A stretch of 64,000 nt of DNA, taken from NCBI GenBank assembly GCA_020639195.1, contig JACKHB010000002.1, forward strand, positions 62,001 to 126,000, read 5' to 3'. Under the pieces are notes generated by a model, which had not been told where the DNA came from, did not search any database, and worked only from the letters and a program-made list of their open reading frames with translations. The position numbers and the translations under genes were made by a program. Of this stretch, positions 26,615 through 35,854 are shown piece after piece. How positions within the stretch are numbered: the first letter of the stretch is position 1; every line of letters begins with the position of its first letter. This DNA comes from Phycisphaeraceae bacterium (GTDB lineage: Bacteria > Planctomycetota > Phycisphaerae > Phycisphaerales > UBA1924).

Positions 26615-28210
26615 CTACCTGGCGATTTCGATGGCGCGAGTCTCGCGGAGAACAGTGACCTTGATCTCGCCGGGGAAGGTCATCTCTTCGCTGACGCGCT
26701 TGGCGATCTTGTGGGCGATCAGGTAGGCCTCGTCGTCGCCGATGCGCGCGGCGTCGATCATGACGCGGACCTCGCGGCCGGCCTGGATGGCGTAGGCCTC
26801 GGTGACTCCTCGGAAGGCCAGGGCGATGTCCTGGAGGTCGTTGAGGCGCTGGACGTATCGCTCCATGCTCTCTCTGCGGGCGCCGGGACGGGCGGAGCTG
26901 ACGGCGTCGGCGGCCATCACGATGGGGGTGTAGAAGGTGGTGGCGGGGATGTCGCCGTGGTGACCGCCGATGGCGTTGAGAACGGCCTCCTTCTCGCCGT
27001 ACTGGCGGGCGAAGTCCATGCCGATCTTGGGATGGCCGCCCTCCATCTCGTGGTCCATGGCCTTGCCGATGTCGTGGAGGAATCCGCAGCGCTTGGCGAG
27101 GCGTCCGTCGAGGCCGAGCTGGTCGGCGATGATCTGGCAGAAGTAGGCGACCTCGATGGAGTGCCGCAGGACGTTCTGGGCGTAGCTTGTCCGGAAGTGG
27201 AGCTTGCCCATCGCTTCGGAGATCTTGGGATGGACGGCGCGGAGATCGACCTCGAGGACGGCGTCCTTGCCGATCTTGGTGACGCGCTCGGCCATCTCGT
27301 CGGTGACCTTTCGGACGACCTCCTCGATGCGTGCGGGGTGCATTCGTCCGTCGGCGATGAGACGGTTGAGGGCTTCGACGGCGATGGCCTGTCGGACCTT
27401 GTCGAAGCAAGAGACGACGATGACGCCTGGGGTGTCGTCGACGATGATGTCAACGCCCGTGGCCTTCTCGATGGCGCGGATGTTGCGGCCCTCGCGCCCG
27501 ATGATGCGGCCTTTGAGGTCGTCGGAGGGGATCTCGACGGAGCGGACGGTCGATTCGCTGGTGACCTCGGAGGCGAAGCGCTGGATGGCCATGAGGAGGA
27601 TCTCTCGGGACTTCTCCTTGGCCTGCTCTTCGGCCTGCTCGTTGATTCGGCGAACGACCTTGCCGACCTCGGCGCGGTTCTCGTCCTCGGCGCGGAGGAG
27701 GAGTTCCTCGCGGGCCTGCTCCTTGCTGAGGTCGGCGATCTGGTGGAGCTTGCGGCGCTGCTCTTCGACGAGCGTGTCGGCTTGCTTGGTTCGCTCGGCG
27801 ATCTGGGCCTCGCGCTCCCGCAGGGCGTTCTGGGCCTTTTCGTGGGCGCGGTCCTTCTCGTCGAGGGTTTCCTCTCGGCGGGTGACCAGATCCTCTCGCT
27901 TGGAGAGTCGGCGCTCCTGATCGCGGACCTCGTTGCGGGCCTGCTCGATCTCGGCCTCGCCCTTTTCCTTGCGCTCGAGGGCCTCGCGGTCGGCCTGAAG
28001 GCGGATCTTCTCGGCGCTGGTCTGGGCGTCGGCCTTCGCGCGCTCAACGATCTGGGCGGCTTCGGCCTTGGCCTCGCCCAGGGATCGCCCGACGATCAGG
28101 CGCAGGAGCAAGAACCCGAGCGCGGCGCCGACGACGAGCCCGCCGACGGCGAGGATCGTGGCGGTGGCGTTCCCGACTTCAGCGAGCAACAGGGCACGAT
28201 TCATGGACAT
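26615..28210 (-). CDS. rny: Ribonuclease Y
   Basis: 531 residues, the usual RNase Y size. N-terminal membrane helix (about 17-40), a long coiled coil (about 45-205), a KH domain with GRIIGREGRNIR (234-245), and an HD domain with the metal-binding pair in CGFLHDIGKAMDHE (His379/Asp380), followed by GGHHGDIP. It is the membrane-anchored endonuclease that initiates mRNA decay. Start ATG 28210; ATG 28204 is an equally possible start. The 5' region of 600 bases holds no other gene. Confidence 0.97.
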   Translation of the reverse strand: MSMNRALLLAEVGNATATILAVGGLVVGAALGFLLLRLIVGRSLGEAKAEAAQIVERAKADAQTSAEKIRLQADREALERKEKGEAEIEQARNEVRDQERRLSKREDLVTRREETLDEKDRAHEKAQNALREREAQIAERTKQADTLVEEQRRKLHQIADLSKEQAREELLLRAEDENRAEVGKVVRRINEQAEEQAKEKSREILLMAIQRFASEVTSESTVRSVEIPSDDLKGRIIGREGRNIRAIEKATGVDIIVDDTPGVIVVSCFDKVRQAIAVEALNRLIADGRMHPARIEEVVRKVTDEMAERVTKIGKDAVLEVDLRAVHPKISEAMGKLHFRTSYAQNVLRHSIEVAYFCQIIADQLGLDGRLAKRCGFLHDIGKAMDHEMEGGHPKIGMDFARQYGEKEAVLNAIGGHHGDIPATTFYTPIVMAADAVSSARPGARRESMERYVQRLNDLQDIALAFRGVTEAYAIQAGREVRVMIDAARIGDDEAYLIAHKIAKRVSEEMTFPGEIKVTVLRETRAIEIAR

Positions 28211-28824
28211 GCCAACCCACCCTTCGCCCGCGGCCGGGTCGGCCAGCCGCGGGATTCACGGGCCGCTGCGCCGCGACGCGCATGGGCGCGGCGGGAGCGA
28301 GGGTCGGGTTGCGGGTCATCGTTCAGGCTGCGGGTTGATCGGCCTCATGGGGGACGGGAATCGGGGCGGCAACGCGATGGTGATTGTGGCAGATGGCGGC
28401 GGGGAATGGGCATGATGAATGGATGGAAGCGGCCGTCGCCTGTCGGATGCGTGTCGCGCGTCGCCTTGGAAAGAGAGCGTTGGTCACGAGGTTGTGGCCT
28501 GACCTATCTCGTGCGACGCTTCGGAGGCGAGGTGTCGCACGTGCAGCATGATCGAACGACCGGCACCCCGCCCGGAGGCGGCCCGGCATGTGCAACTCTC
28601 CGGGGCGCGACCCGTGTGGATGCGCGACCCGGCCTGAAATACAACGCAGGGAGAGTATTTCGGGAGGGTCGGGGCGGGTCAAGGAGCGGTTCAGAACTCG
28701 GCGTGCGGGGTCGGGAGGGCGGAGGGGCGTTTCGGCTCGATCGGCGGTGCCCGGAGCGCCGATAGACTCTGCTTGCCGACCCGAACGGCGTTCTCACGAA
28801 GACTCCCAGCACGATGAGGGGATC
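28211..28824. other. 614-base divergent intergenic region with an AT-rich dyad
   Basis: Lies between rny (leftward) and a lipoprotein gene (rightward). No supported gene: frames here on both strands lack starts with RBS, family motifs or plausible composition. The only distinct element is GAAATAC (28636-28642) and GTATTTC (28655-28661), a perfect 7-bp inverted repeat with centres about 19 bases apart, AT-rich in a GC-rich setting. It could be a dimeric regulator operator. Confidence 0.4.
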
Positions 28825-29703
28825 ATGAGGTCACAGCATTGTCGCGTGTCTCGGTCGGAGGTTTGGCTGGGGGTCGTGCTCGGCGCCCTGGTGATCCTGG
28901 CGGGGTGCATCCCGGGAGGGCTGCCCTCGCGCAAGTCCGATCGGATCGGGGCGACCGAGCCCTCGGCGGGTGGAAACCGGCTGATCGCGACCGGTCCGCG
29001 GATCACGCCGCGGTCGGTCGCGTTTCTGGATGCAGAGAACGTTCGCGGCTCGATCCGGCTGACGGTGGATCGGACCATGGCGCGGGCCACGGTGACGCCA
29101 CAGGTGCGTTGGCCTGAAGGACTCTCGAACGCAGAGCGCAAAGCGGCATTGGATGCGCTGCGGCCCACGGCGCGGGTGGAGGTCGAGGGCAACCGGATGG
29201 TGCTGCGCGTTCGCGCGCGAACCGAGGTGCTGCCGGCCGGGGCCCACCTGGACCTGAGCGTCCGGATGCCGAGTTGCGGTGGCGCGATCATCCGCAACGC
29301 GGGGGGAATCGTGGAACTTGTCGGCGTGGGAGGCGAGATCCTGATCGTCTCGGGTGGGGAGCTTGGAGAGGGCGGCGACATTCGCATCCGCACGGACTCG
29401 GTGGTGCGCGGGCCGGTGGACATCTCGACCAGCGATGGGGATGTGTACCTGTTCATGCCGGGGGCGTCGGCGGGAACGATCGAGCTTTCGACGGCGCAGG
29501 GTGATGTGGAGTTTCAGGCCATCGACGGGCGGGTCAGCGCTTCACGCCCCGAGCCGCAGCGCTGGACGGGCGTGCTCAACGGCGGTCAGAGCGATATCGC
29601 CATTCGGACCCTGCGTGGGAATGTCGTGGTGCGCGTGCACGATCGCACGTGGGAACTGCCCGGGGAGTTCTCGTGGGCCGAGGCCGCGGATCGTCCGTTC
29701 TAG
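28825..29703 (+). CDS. Lipoprotein with a DUF4097-like beta-helix
   Basis: Start at ATG 28825 (GAGGGG upstream) rather than the longer frame. 292 residues. The signal VLGALVILAGC ends in lipobox LAGC. From about residue 150 the protein alternates short beta strands with repeating Gly/Asp turns (GGAIIRNAGGIVELVGVGGE, DISTSDGDVYLFMPGA, STAQGDVEFQAIDG, RTLRGNVVVRVHD). This is the pattern of DUF4097/DUF2807 putative-adhesin right-handed beta-helices. Probably a cell-surface or periplasmic protein. No operon partners; convergent with the PilZ-like gene. Confidence 0.72.
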   Translation: MRSQHCRVSRSEVWLGVVLGALVILAGCIPGGLPSRKSDRIGATEPSAGGNRLIATGPRITPRSVAFLDAENVRGSIRLTVDRTMARATVTPQVRWPEGLSNAERKAALDALRPTARVEVEGNRMVLRVRARTEVLPAGAHLDLSVRMPSCGGAIIRNAGGIVELVGVGGEILIVSGGELGEGGDIRIRTDSVVRGPVDISTSDGDVYLFMPGASAGTIELSTAQGDVEFQAIDGRVSASRPEPQRWTGVLNGGQSDIAIRTLRGNVVVRVHDRTWELPGEFSWAEAADRPF

Positions 29704-29737
29704 GCGCGGTGCTCGCCGAGATCGCCGCTGGTGTCGC

Positions 29738-30601
29738 TCACGCGGCTGCGCGGTGCGGCGTGTCCTGCTCCTGGCGGAGCGTCTGGACGAGTCGGACGAT
29801 CTGATCAACGATGAAGGCGCGGTGCGGCGGGTTGAACTGAAACTCGAAGGAGAGGCCCGCCTGCACGTTCTGGGCGCTGTCGCGATGGGCGTGGACCTGG
29901 CGAGCGGTGACGCCGAGGGGCACGGCGATGCGGGGACGGAGGTCGATCCGCATCCAGACAAATCGCGCGCGGTCGAGGCCCGGGGCGTCATCCGGCGGGA
30001 CGACCAGGCCGACTCCCCCACCGCTGATGTTGAGCAGATGGGCTCCAAATCGGGGCCCGACATCGGGAAGCAGCCCCTCGCCCGAGGTGAACGGGGCGCC
30101 GGTTGAGACGCGCTCGAGTTCGGCGCGGTTTGCCAATTCCGCCGCGATGACGCTCGTGGGATCGAGCAGCGGCCAGCATTCGACGTTGGGGAGATTCAAG
30201 ACCCCGCCGTCGAGGCGATGGAACCCTCGGCGCGGCGAGCGGACGACTCGCTCGGGCATGCGAATCCGCAGTGCCGGGGCGGTGTGCCCGCGTTCGTCGC
30301 GCACGGTCCCTGGGCCGAGCGTCATCGATTCGAAGACCCAGCGATTCTGGCCGATCGTCATGATTCCGACGAGGCGGACATTCTCGGGGAGAGGGGTCTG
30401 CTGACCGGCGGCGCTGGGCACTTCGAGCAGCAGTTCAGAGTCGGAGGCCGCGAGGATTCGCACTCGCCATAGGAGATCCGCCGCGGGGATTGCGTCGGGC
30501 TTGGCAGCGGAGACCACGCCGATTTCGATGCCGCCACGGCGCTGGATGATCTGTTCGATCTGCTCGCGGAATCGCAGCGTCCGAGATCTGTTGGCTGGCA
30601 T
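29738..30601 (-). CDS. PilZ / YcgR-like c-di-GMP effector (tentative)
   Basis: 287 residues, no signal peptide or membrane helix. The N-terminal half is a beta-barrel-like YcgR_N/PilZN-type domain. The C-terminal half begins with an Arg-rich patch RSPRRGFHRLDGG and continues to LLNISGGGVGLVVP, matching the PilZ signature RxxxR...(D/N)xSxxG, then FVWMRIDLRPRI. PilZ proteins bind c-di-GMP and control motility or exopolysaccharide. The Arg and (N)xSxxG spacing is longer than in classical PilZ, so c-di-GMP binding needs testing. Monocistronic between a convergent lipoprotein and the transglutaminase operon. Confidence 0.65.
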   Translation of the reverse strand: MPANRSRTLRFREQIEQIIQRRGGIEIGVVSAAKPDAIPAADLLWRVRILAASDSELLLEVPSAAGQQTPLPENVRLVGIMTIGQNRWVFESMTLGPGTVRDERGHTAPALRIRMPERVVRSPRRGFHRLDGGVLNLPNVECWPLLDPTSVIAAELANRAELERVSTGAPFTSGEGLLPDVGPRFGAHLLNISGGGVGLVVPPDDAPGLDRARFVWMRIDLRPRIAVPLGVTARQVHAHRDSAQNVQAGLSFEFQFNPPHRAFIVDQIVRLVQTLRQEQDTPHRAAA

Positions 30602-30736
30602 GCGGAGGCCCCCGGGCGGTTGCGGTGCAACATCGGCCCGGGATCCCGGTGTCTCCAGCGAGTTCGTGGCGACGCGTGGTCGGGGAGGAGTGATCGGGCG
30701 GAGGCGGCTGAGATCGCGGGCCAGACTTCCGGTGCC

Positions 30737-32965
30737 TCAGCTTCGATGAGCGCGGTTCTCGGACGACACCGCGTCGGCGGCCTCTCGGAGCCGGCGCATA
30801 TCGGCCTCCACGGCGGCGCGCTGACTCTCGTCGAGCGGACGACGGTCGAACCGCAACTGATAGAACGCCCGGCTGAGCCGTATGGCGGGAACCGCCACGC
30901 GAGGCATAGATGCGGCGAGCGAGAGGGCGTGGGCCAGAGGGGGCTTCGACTCGGGCTTTTGATGACCGACTCGGCGCAGCACGCGGAGCAGTTCTTCGTA
31001 GAACTGGGCCTGATCACGGCACTCGGTGGGGATCTCCGAGAGTACCTGGGCGGCGGAGCGTCTGCCCGGGCGCGGGCTGAATCTCCGGGTGAGCCCGACG
31101 AGCAGAAGGCCGGCGGCGGCCGTCGCAACGAAGACTGCGATGCCGTTGAGCACGCCGTCTCGGATCCGGCCGGGGGTGACCCGCTCGCGGAGGTTGGTGA
31201 GAGCATCGAACTCCGTTGAGCCCCGGCGCGCATCGGGCGCGGACCGGCCGAGGAGCCTCAGGCGGGTGCGTTCGTCGAAGCCGACGACGGAGTTGATCCA
31301 GAGGTATTCGAGCGCTTCGAACGCCCTCTCGATTCGGGCCATGATCGAGTTGCGAGGCAGGTGGAAGTCGCGCAGATCCCCCGGGGGCGTGGGGTCGTAC
31401 GTGCGCCACACGCCGGGTTTCACCTCCACTTCGACCCAGGCGTGCGCGTTGGATTCGCGCACGATGTAGTGCATGCTGGACTCGTTCCATTCGGCCGCGA
31501 CGTAGCCCGTGACCATGCGGGCGTTGATGCCCACGCTGCGGCACATGGCGACCATGGCGGAGGCGAAGTACTCGCAGTGCCCCTGCCGGCGCCGGAAGAG
31601 AAACCACTCGATGGGATCCTGATCGATGGGAGGGGAGGCCATCCGCAGCGTGTAGGTGTAGTCGGAGCGGAGATGGTTCTCGATGGACCGGGCGGCGAGC
31701 GCATCGGAGTCGATGTCCCGAATGGCCGGGTCCGGATCCACATTGACACGCCGGAGCACGTCCGCGGCGAGTTGCTCGATGCGCTGGGAGGGGAAACTCG
31801 CCGGGGTGCGCTCGGCCGAGCCGAGTCGCTCGGGCTGGATCGGGTTCGGGACGGACTCGACGCGGTAGCGGATCTTGCCGGCGGCGCCCAAGCGGGTCAT
31901 GGTCAGATCGGCGGTCTGCTGGACCAGTTCGCACGGGGATGAGAACGAGATGGTGGTCGGCTGCCAGATCGCGAAGAGGTAGGTGCGCTCGGCCGAGGCG
32001 TGGCGCAGGGTAATCGTCTGGATCAGGTTCGGATCGCCGGGCCGGGGCCCGCCGACGCGGTACGGCTCGTCGGGCTCGACGGGAAGGCGCGCTGCGGAGC
32101 GATGCGACCGGTCGGCGCGCCAGATCCGATCCTGGTAGTCGTCCAGAACGGCACCGCGCAGGTAGAACACCTCGTTGGGCCCGCCGAGCGCGTTGCCCTG
32201 CGCGTCACGGAGCTCGAGATCGAGGACCACCTGTTGCGACTCGGAGATCACGCCGCTTCCGCCGAGACGGACGCTATCGGAGAAGCCGGTGACAGCGCCG
32301 GCCCTCGCCGCGGCCCACTGTCCGAGCGCGTTGCCTCCGAGGCCACGTGGCACGAGGACAAAGACCGCGGCGCTGACGCCGACGCCGGACGCGATCGACA
32401 GCACGACGACGGTAGCGATCGCGAGCGTCGTGCGTCTTCCCTTGGGGGGCATGATCTCGGGAACGGGCGCATCGGCCGGAGCGATGCGGGCTCGCCAGTC
32501 CTGCACGGCGCGATGCCCCGCGAAGATCTGGTACTGCACGGCCGCGATCACGAGGAGGACAATGAAGACCAGGAGCAGCAGGCCGGGCACGAAGTCGACG
32601 CTGGTCAGCACAGAGCCGATCGCGAGGAAGGTGCTCAGCGTGATGAGTTGGGCGTAGTCCCTTGGAGACTTGCGATCGAAGACCTTGATCAACTGGATCA
32701 GGATGACGAACTCGCAGAAATCGGTGACGTCGAGGCGATCGACGCTGATTCCTCGAATCGCGTTGGCGATCGCGGCGAGGACCAGCGCGCCGAGCACGGC
32801 CCGCGGCATCGCTCTGGCCTTGGCGCGTTCCGAGCGCCACCACCCCACGATCGCCAGGGGGATGGCGACGGCCAGCACGATCATCTCTCCTTCGGCGATG
32901 GCGTAGAGCGCAAAGCCGAGCAGCACGAGCGTGATCACGAGTCGCGGAAGGCGTCGGCGGCTCAC
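30737..32965 (-). CDS. Membrane transglutaminase-like protein (DUF3488 / TgpA type)
   Basis: GTG start at 32965 overlaps the DUF58 stop (GTGA); upstream in-frame sequence is only a shadow of DUF58. 742 residues. N-terminal transmembrane helices (about 1-190: LVITLVLLGFALYAIAEG, LIQLIKVFDR, FVPGLLLLVFIVLLVIAAVQ), then a transglutaminase core with catalytic triad Cys464 (RQGHCEYFASAMV), His508 (SNAHAWVEVEV) and Asp524 (YDPTPPGD). A further helix near 595-615 and a DUF4129-like cytoplasmic tail follow. This is the TgpA-type architecture, expected to act on envelope proteins or peptides. Last gene of the scpB-DUF58-transglutaminase run. Confidence 0.9.
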   Translation of the reverse strand: MSRRRLPRLVITLVLLGFALYAIAEGEMIVLAVAIPLAIVGWWRSERAKARAMPRAVLGALVLAAIANAIRGISVDRLDVTDFCEFVILIQLIKVFDRKSPRDYAQLITLSTFLAIGSVLTSVDFVPGLLLLVFIVLLVIAAVQYQIFAGHRAVQDWRARIAPADAPVPEIMPPKGRRTTLAIATVVVLSIASGVGVSAAVFVLVPRGLGGNALGQWAAARAGAVTGFSDSVRLGGSGVISESQQVVLDLELRDAQGNALGGPNEVFYLRGAVLDDYQDRIWRADRSHRSAARLPVEPDEPYRVGGPRPGDPNLIQTITLRHASAERTYLFAIWQPTTISFSSPCELVQQTADLTMTRLGAAGKIRYRVESVPNPIQPERLGSAERTPASFPSQRIEQLAADVLRRVNVDPDPAIRDIDSDALAARSIENHLRSDYTYTLRMASPPIDQDPIEWFLFRRRQGHCEYFASAMVAMCRSVGINARMVTGYVAAEWNESSMHYIVRESNAHAWVEVEVKPGVWRTYDPTPPGDLRDFHLPRNSIMARIERAFEALEYLWINSVVGFDERTRLRLLGRSAPDARRGSTEFDALTNLRERVTPGRIRDGVLNGIAVFVATAAAGLLLVGLTRRFSPRPGRRSAAQVLSEIPTECRDQAQFYEELLRVLRRVGHQKPESKPPLAHALSLAASMPRVAVPAIRLSRAFYQLRFDRRPLDESQRAAVEADMRRLREAADAVSSENRAHRS

Positions 32966-34182
32966 GCGGCGTCTCCTCGCAGGGTCGCCGGCAGCCGCTC
33001 GAGAACGACGATGGTCTCCGGCCGGAGCGCGCTGATTCGGGCGGCGCGCGCGGGGCCGATCGACGCGTCGGTTTGCCCCGCGTGTACGACCACGAACGTC
33101 TCTCGGGTCGCCGCGCGTGTCGGCAGCACCATGGGGCGAGCCCGGGACGGCGGCGCATCGGCGTCGATCAGGGCGAGGTGGTCGAGAATCCGTTCGAGTT
33201 GGAGCGGGCCGGTTCGCGGCAGTTCGAGCAGATTGGCGCCGGGAACGAGCAGCGCCACCGCCAAGCGCCGGTCGATTGCGTGCTGCGAGATCGCCGCCGC
33301 GATGGCGATGGCCAGTTCTCGGGAGCGATCGCTCGCGCCCGAGCCCGCGAGGTCCAGGGCGATCCAGACTCGCGTGGGCGAGGGTGAGCATGTCTGCCTG
33401 ACCACCAGCGTTCCCGTGCGGGCCGAAGGGCGCCAGGCGATGTGCCGCAGCGGATCGCCGTGAACATACTCTCTGATCCCGAAGTAGTCGTCTCCGATAC
33501 CGATCGTCGCGGCGATCTGGGAGCCCGCGTCGGAGGCTCTGCGGTTGAGGTCGGAAATCCCCGCGCGCAGCTCGATTCGTTGCGGCCGAACGATGGCTTC
33601 GGCCGGGAGGACGAACCGCACGCTCTTTCGAACCAGACCGAAGGGAAACGCGCTCGAAACATCGACGTGTCGAAGCGAGACTCGTCCCCGGCGCGTCGGC
33701 CAGACCACCGTCTCGGCGGTCAGGGCTTCGCGCCTCGAGATCGAGACGACAAACGCGCGGGGCTGGGGGAAATGGCCCGGCCAGTTCGGGCGTTCGGAAC
33801 GGATGCGAGCCGAGGGCGACTCGGAGATCGTGAGGCAGAACGCGGGAACGACCCGGTTGCGGTTGATGAGATCGTAGCGAATTGTGAGCGCGTCGCCGAC
33901 GCGCGCCTGGCGCACCGGCTGACGACGGAGGCGCACGCCCATGAGTGCGGCGCCGCTGAGCACGCCCGAGACCAACAGACCGCCGATGGCCAGGCCGAAG
34001 GCCCAGAACAACAGGTTGTTCTGGCTGTTGACCGCGCCGATCGCGAGGAAGATCGTGGTCGCGAGGTACAACCAACCCGGAAGGCTGACCCGGTAGCGAC
34101 GGGATACCGGCGCGGAGTAGGAAGAGAGATCGAGGCGGATGGACCGGCTCGCTCGGCGTCTCGGGGCCCGGGATCGCGGCAT
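32962..34182 (-). CDS. DUF58 family protein with N-terminal membrane helices
   Basis: Start at ATG 34182 (the longer frame overlaps scpB). 406 residues. Two membrane helices near 35-75 (LYLATTIFLAIGAVNSQNNL, FGLAIGGLLVSGVLSGAAL), then the DUF58 signature IREYVHGDPLRHIAWRPSART (about 250-270), followed by a vWA-like fold with VWIALDLAGSGASD. DUF58 proteins usually partner with MoxR AAA ATPases and transglutaminases in envelope or polysaccharide-related systems. Here the transglutaminase is adjacent (overlap of 4 bases) but no MoxR gene is seen. Only 4 bases separate it from scpB. Confidence 0.9.
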   Translation of the reverse strand: MPRSRAPRRRASRSIRLDLSSYSAPVSRRYRVSLPGWLYLATTIFLAIGAVNSQNNLLFWAFGLAIGGLLVSGVLSGAALMGVRLRRQPVRQARVGDALTIRYDLINRNRVVPAFCLTISESPSARIRSERPNWPGHFPQPRAFVVSISRREALTAETVVWPTRRGRVSLRHVDVSSAFPFGLVRKSVRFVLPAEAIVRPQRIELRAGISDLNRRASDAGSQIAATIGIGDDYFGIREYVHGDPLRHIAWRPSARTGTLVVRQTCSPSPTRVWIALDLAGSGASDRSRELAIAIAAAISQHAIDRRLAVALLVPGANLLELPRTGPLQLERILDHLALIDADAPPSRARPMVLPTRAATRETFVVVHAGQTDASIGPARAARISALRPETIVVLERLPATLRGDAA

Positions 34183-34186
34183 GGTG

Positions 34187-34771
34187 TCACGCGTCGGCGG
34201 GCACGAACTCCTCCGGGCGCGGGAGGTCCTGGATGGAGGCGAGCCCAAAGAGGTCGAGGAACTGGCGGGTTGTGCCGTAGAGCATGGGTCGGCCCAGCAC
34301 CTCCGCGCGGCCGGTGATCGTGACGAGACGCCGATCCATCAGCGTCTTGAGGATCTCGCCGCACGATACGCCCCGGATCGCTTCGAGTTCCGCCCTCGTG
34401 ACCGGTTGCTTGTACGCGATGATCGCGAGCGTCTCCATGCCGGCCCGAGACAGCCGGGCGGGCGCCCGGTCGCGCTGGAACGCGGCGACGGCGTCGGCGT
34501 AGGCCGGGAGGGTCATCAGCCGGTATCCCCCCGCGACGTGCTCGATCCGGAAGACCCGGCCGGTCGACTCGTAGGAGTCGTTGAGCGACTCGATGGCCTG
34601 TCTGACGGAGGCCTCTGTGGGAGGTTCATCCCGATCGGTTGAGCCAGCCTCGGCGAGCCTCGCCGCGGACACGGGACGCTCGATGCTCAGCAGGATCGCC
34701 TCGATGGCGCCCATGAGGGTGGATGCGTTCTCGGTCGGCTGATCCGTCGCCGTTGGGGTTGCTTTGGCCAT
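34187..34771 (-). CDS. scpB: Segregation and condensation protein ScpB
   Basis: 194 residues, normal ScpB size. Two winged-helix units. The first is about 15-95 (IEAILLSIERPVSAARLAEA; GYRLMTLPAYA). The second contains the ScpB signature LSRAGMETLAIIAYKQPVTR and AELEAIRGVSCGEILKTLMD, then GRPMLYGTT. It binds ScpA and SMC in the condensin complex that compacts and segregates the chromosome. It heads the DUF58/transglutaminase transcript (4-base gap), an unusual pairing. scpA is not adjacent here. Confidence 0.94.
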   Translation of the reverse strand: MAKATPTATDQPTENASTLMGAIEAILLSIERPVSAARLAEAGSTDRDEPPTEASVRQAIESLNDSYESTGRVFRIEHVAGGYRLMTLPAYADAVAAFQRDRAPARLSRAGMETLAIIAYKQPVTRAELEAIRGVSCGEILKTLMDRRLVTITGRAEVLGRPMLYGTTRQFLDLFGLASIQDLPRPEEFVPADA

Positions 34772-34830
34772 GCGGATCGATGGTAGCGCTCGGGGCGGCG
34801 CACGCGGTTGGACGTGTATGCTGGCGCACC

Positions 34831-35691
34831 ATGCACGAGGCGCCGCTTCCCAGCGTTCAGCAGGAGTATCCCGGACTGCCCAGGCTGTCGGAGGCGGAGC
34901 TTCACCGTCGCCGGGAGCTCGTGTTCCTGGTGCTGGCGGGCCTGTTCCTCGGGTCCCTGACGATGCTCAACATCCTGGGCATCACGCGCTTCATCAGCCT
35001 GTTCGCGATCGACTTCGACGGCAATCCCGAAACCAAGGCGACGGTGTTCGCGGTCGCCGTCGGCGTGCTGCCGTATCCGCTGACGTTCCTGGCGACCGAC
35101 TTCATCAGCGAGCTCTACGGCCGCAGGCGGGCCAGCCAGGTGGTGTGGATCGGGTTCATGCTCAACGCGTGGGTCGTGCTGGTGCTGTGGCTCGGGGGCG
35201 TCATGCCCGGGTTCGAGGAGCGCGCCGCCGATGGCACGCTGGTTCGAGATGCGGCGGGCCGTCTTCCGGTGTTCTTCGAGGTCCGCGCCTTGGCCTTTGG
35301 CGCGGTGGTCGCCAGCATGATCGCGTACCTGACCGCGCAGTTCGTGGACGTGTATGTGTTCCACTTCTGGAAGAATCTGACCAGAGGCAAGCACCTGTGG
35401 CTGCGTAACAACGGTTCCACGCTGGTGAGCCAGATGGTGGACACCGTCGCGGTGATCCTGATCACGCATTTCTTCGCGCACGCGTTGCCCGTGGATGCAG
35501 CCCGGGCCATCTGGCCGCAGCTGATGGTGTTCATCGCGACGGGGTACGTCTTCAAGGCGATCGTGGCGCTGCTGGACACGATCCCGTTCTATCTCGGGGC
35601 GGCGTGGCTGACCAGGTATCTGCGCCTGCCGCCGGCGGACCATTGGCCCCATCCGCCCGCGGGCGCAGCGGTTGAGGCGGGTGTGGGATGA
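34831..35691 (+). CDS. Queuosine precursor transporter (YhhQ family)
   Basis: 286 residues, ATG 34831. Six or so transmembrane segments (ELVFLVLAGLFLGSLTMLN; VFAVAVGVLPYPLTFLATDF; VWIGFMLNAWVVLVLWLGG; FGAVVASMIAYLTAQFVDVY; VDTVAVILITHFF; LMVFIATGYVFKAIVALLD). The YhhQ/QPTR signature is present: FLATDFISELYGRRRASQVV, and HLWLRNNGSTLVSQMVDT. It imports queuine precursors (preQ0/preQ1/queuine) for tRNA queuosine. The QueD-like gene at 7820 fits the same pathway. Divergent from scpB, 59 bases apart. Confidence 0.93.
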   Translation: MHEAPLPSVQQEYPGLPRLSEAELHRRRELVFLVLAGLFLGSLTMLNILGITRFISLFAIDFDGNPETKATVFAVAVGVLPYPLTFLATDFISELYGRRRASQVVWIGFMLNAWVVLVLWLGGVMPGFEERAADGTLVRDAAGRLPVFFEVRALAFGAVVASMIAYLTAQFVDVYVFHFWKNLTRGKHLWLRNNGSTLVSQMVDTVAVILITHFFAHALPVDAARAIWPQLMVFIATGYVFKAIVALLDTIPFYLGAAWLTRYLRLPPADHWPHPPAGAAVEAGVG

Positions 35692-35854
35692 AACCGGACG
35701 ACACCCGATCCCATAGACCCTCTCGGGAACCGGAGGGGACATGTGGCTTTGGCCGTCACACCCCTCAAGGTTTGCCCAGAACGCGCCGATGGAATGATCG
35801 ACGCGGCGTCCGAGCCTCGCGGCGGGCCCGCTCGTTGGGGAAGGGTGCTCTGCC

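Noticed and set aside
32965..34075. N-terminal 370 codons of an 1112-codon frame joined to the transglutaminase
   Set aside because: This part overlaps DUF58 in another frame and is Arg/Pro-rich; the GTG at 32965 overlapping the DUF58 stop is the natural start.
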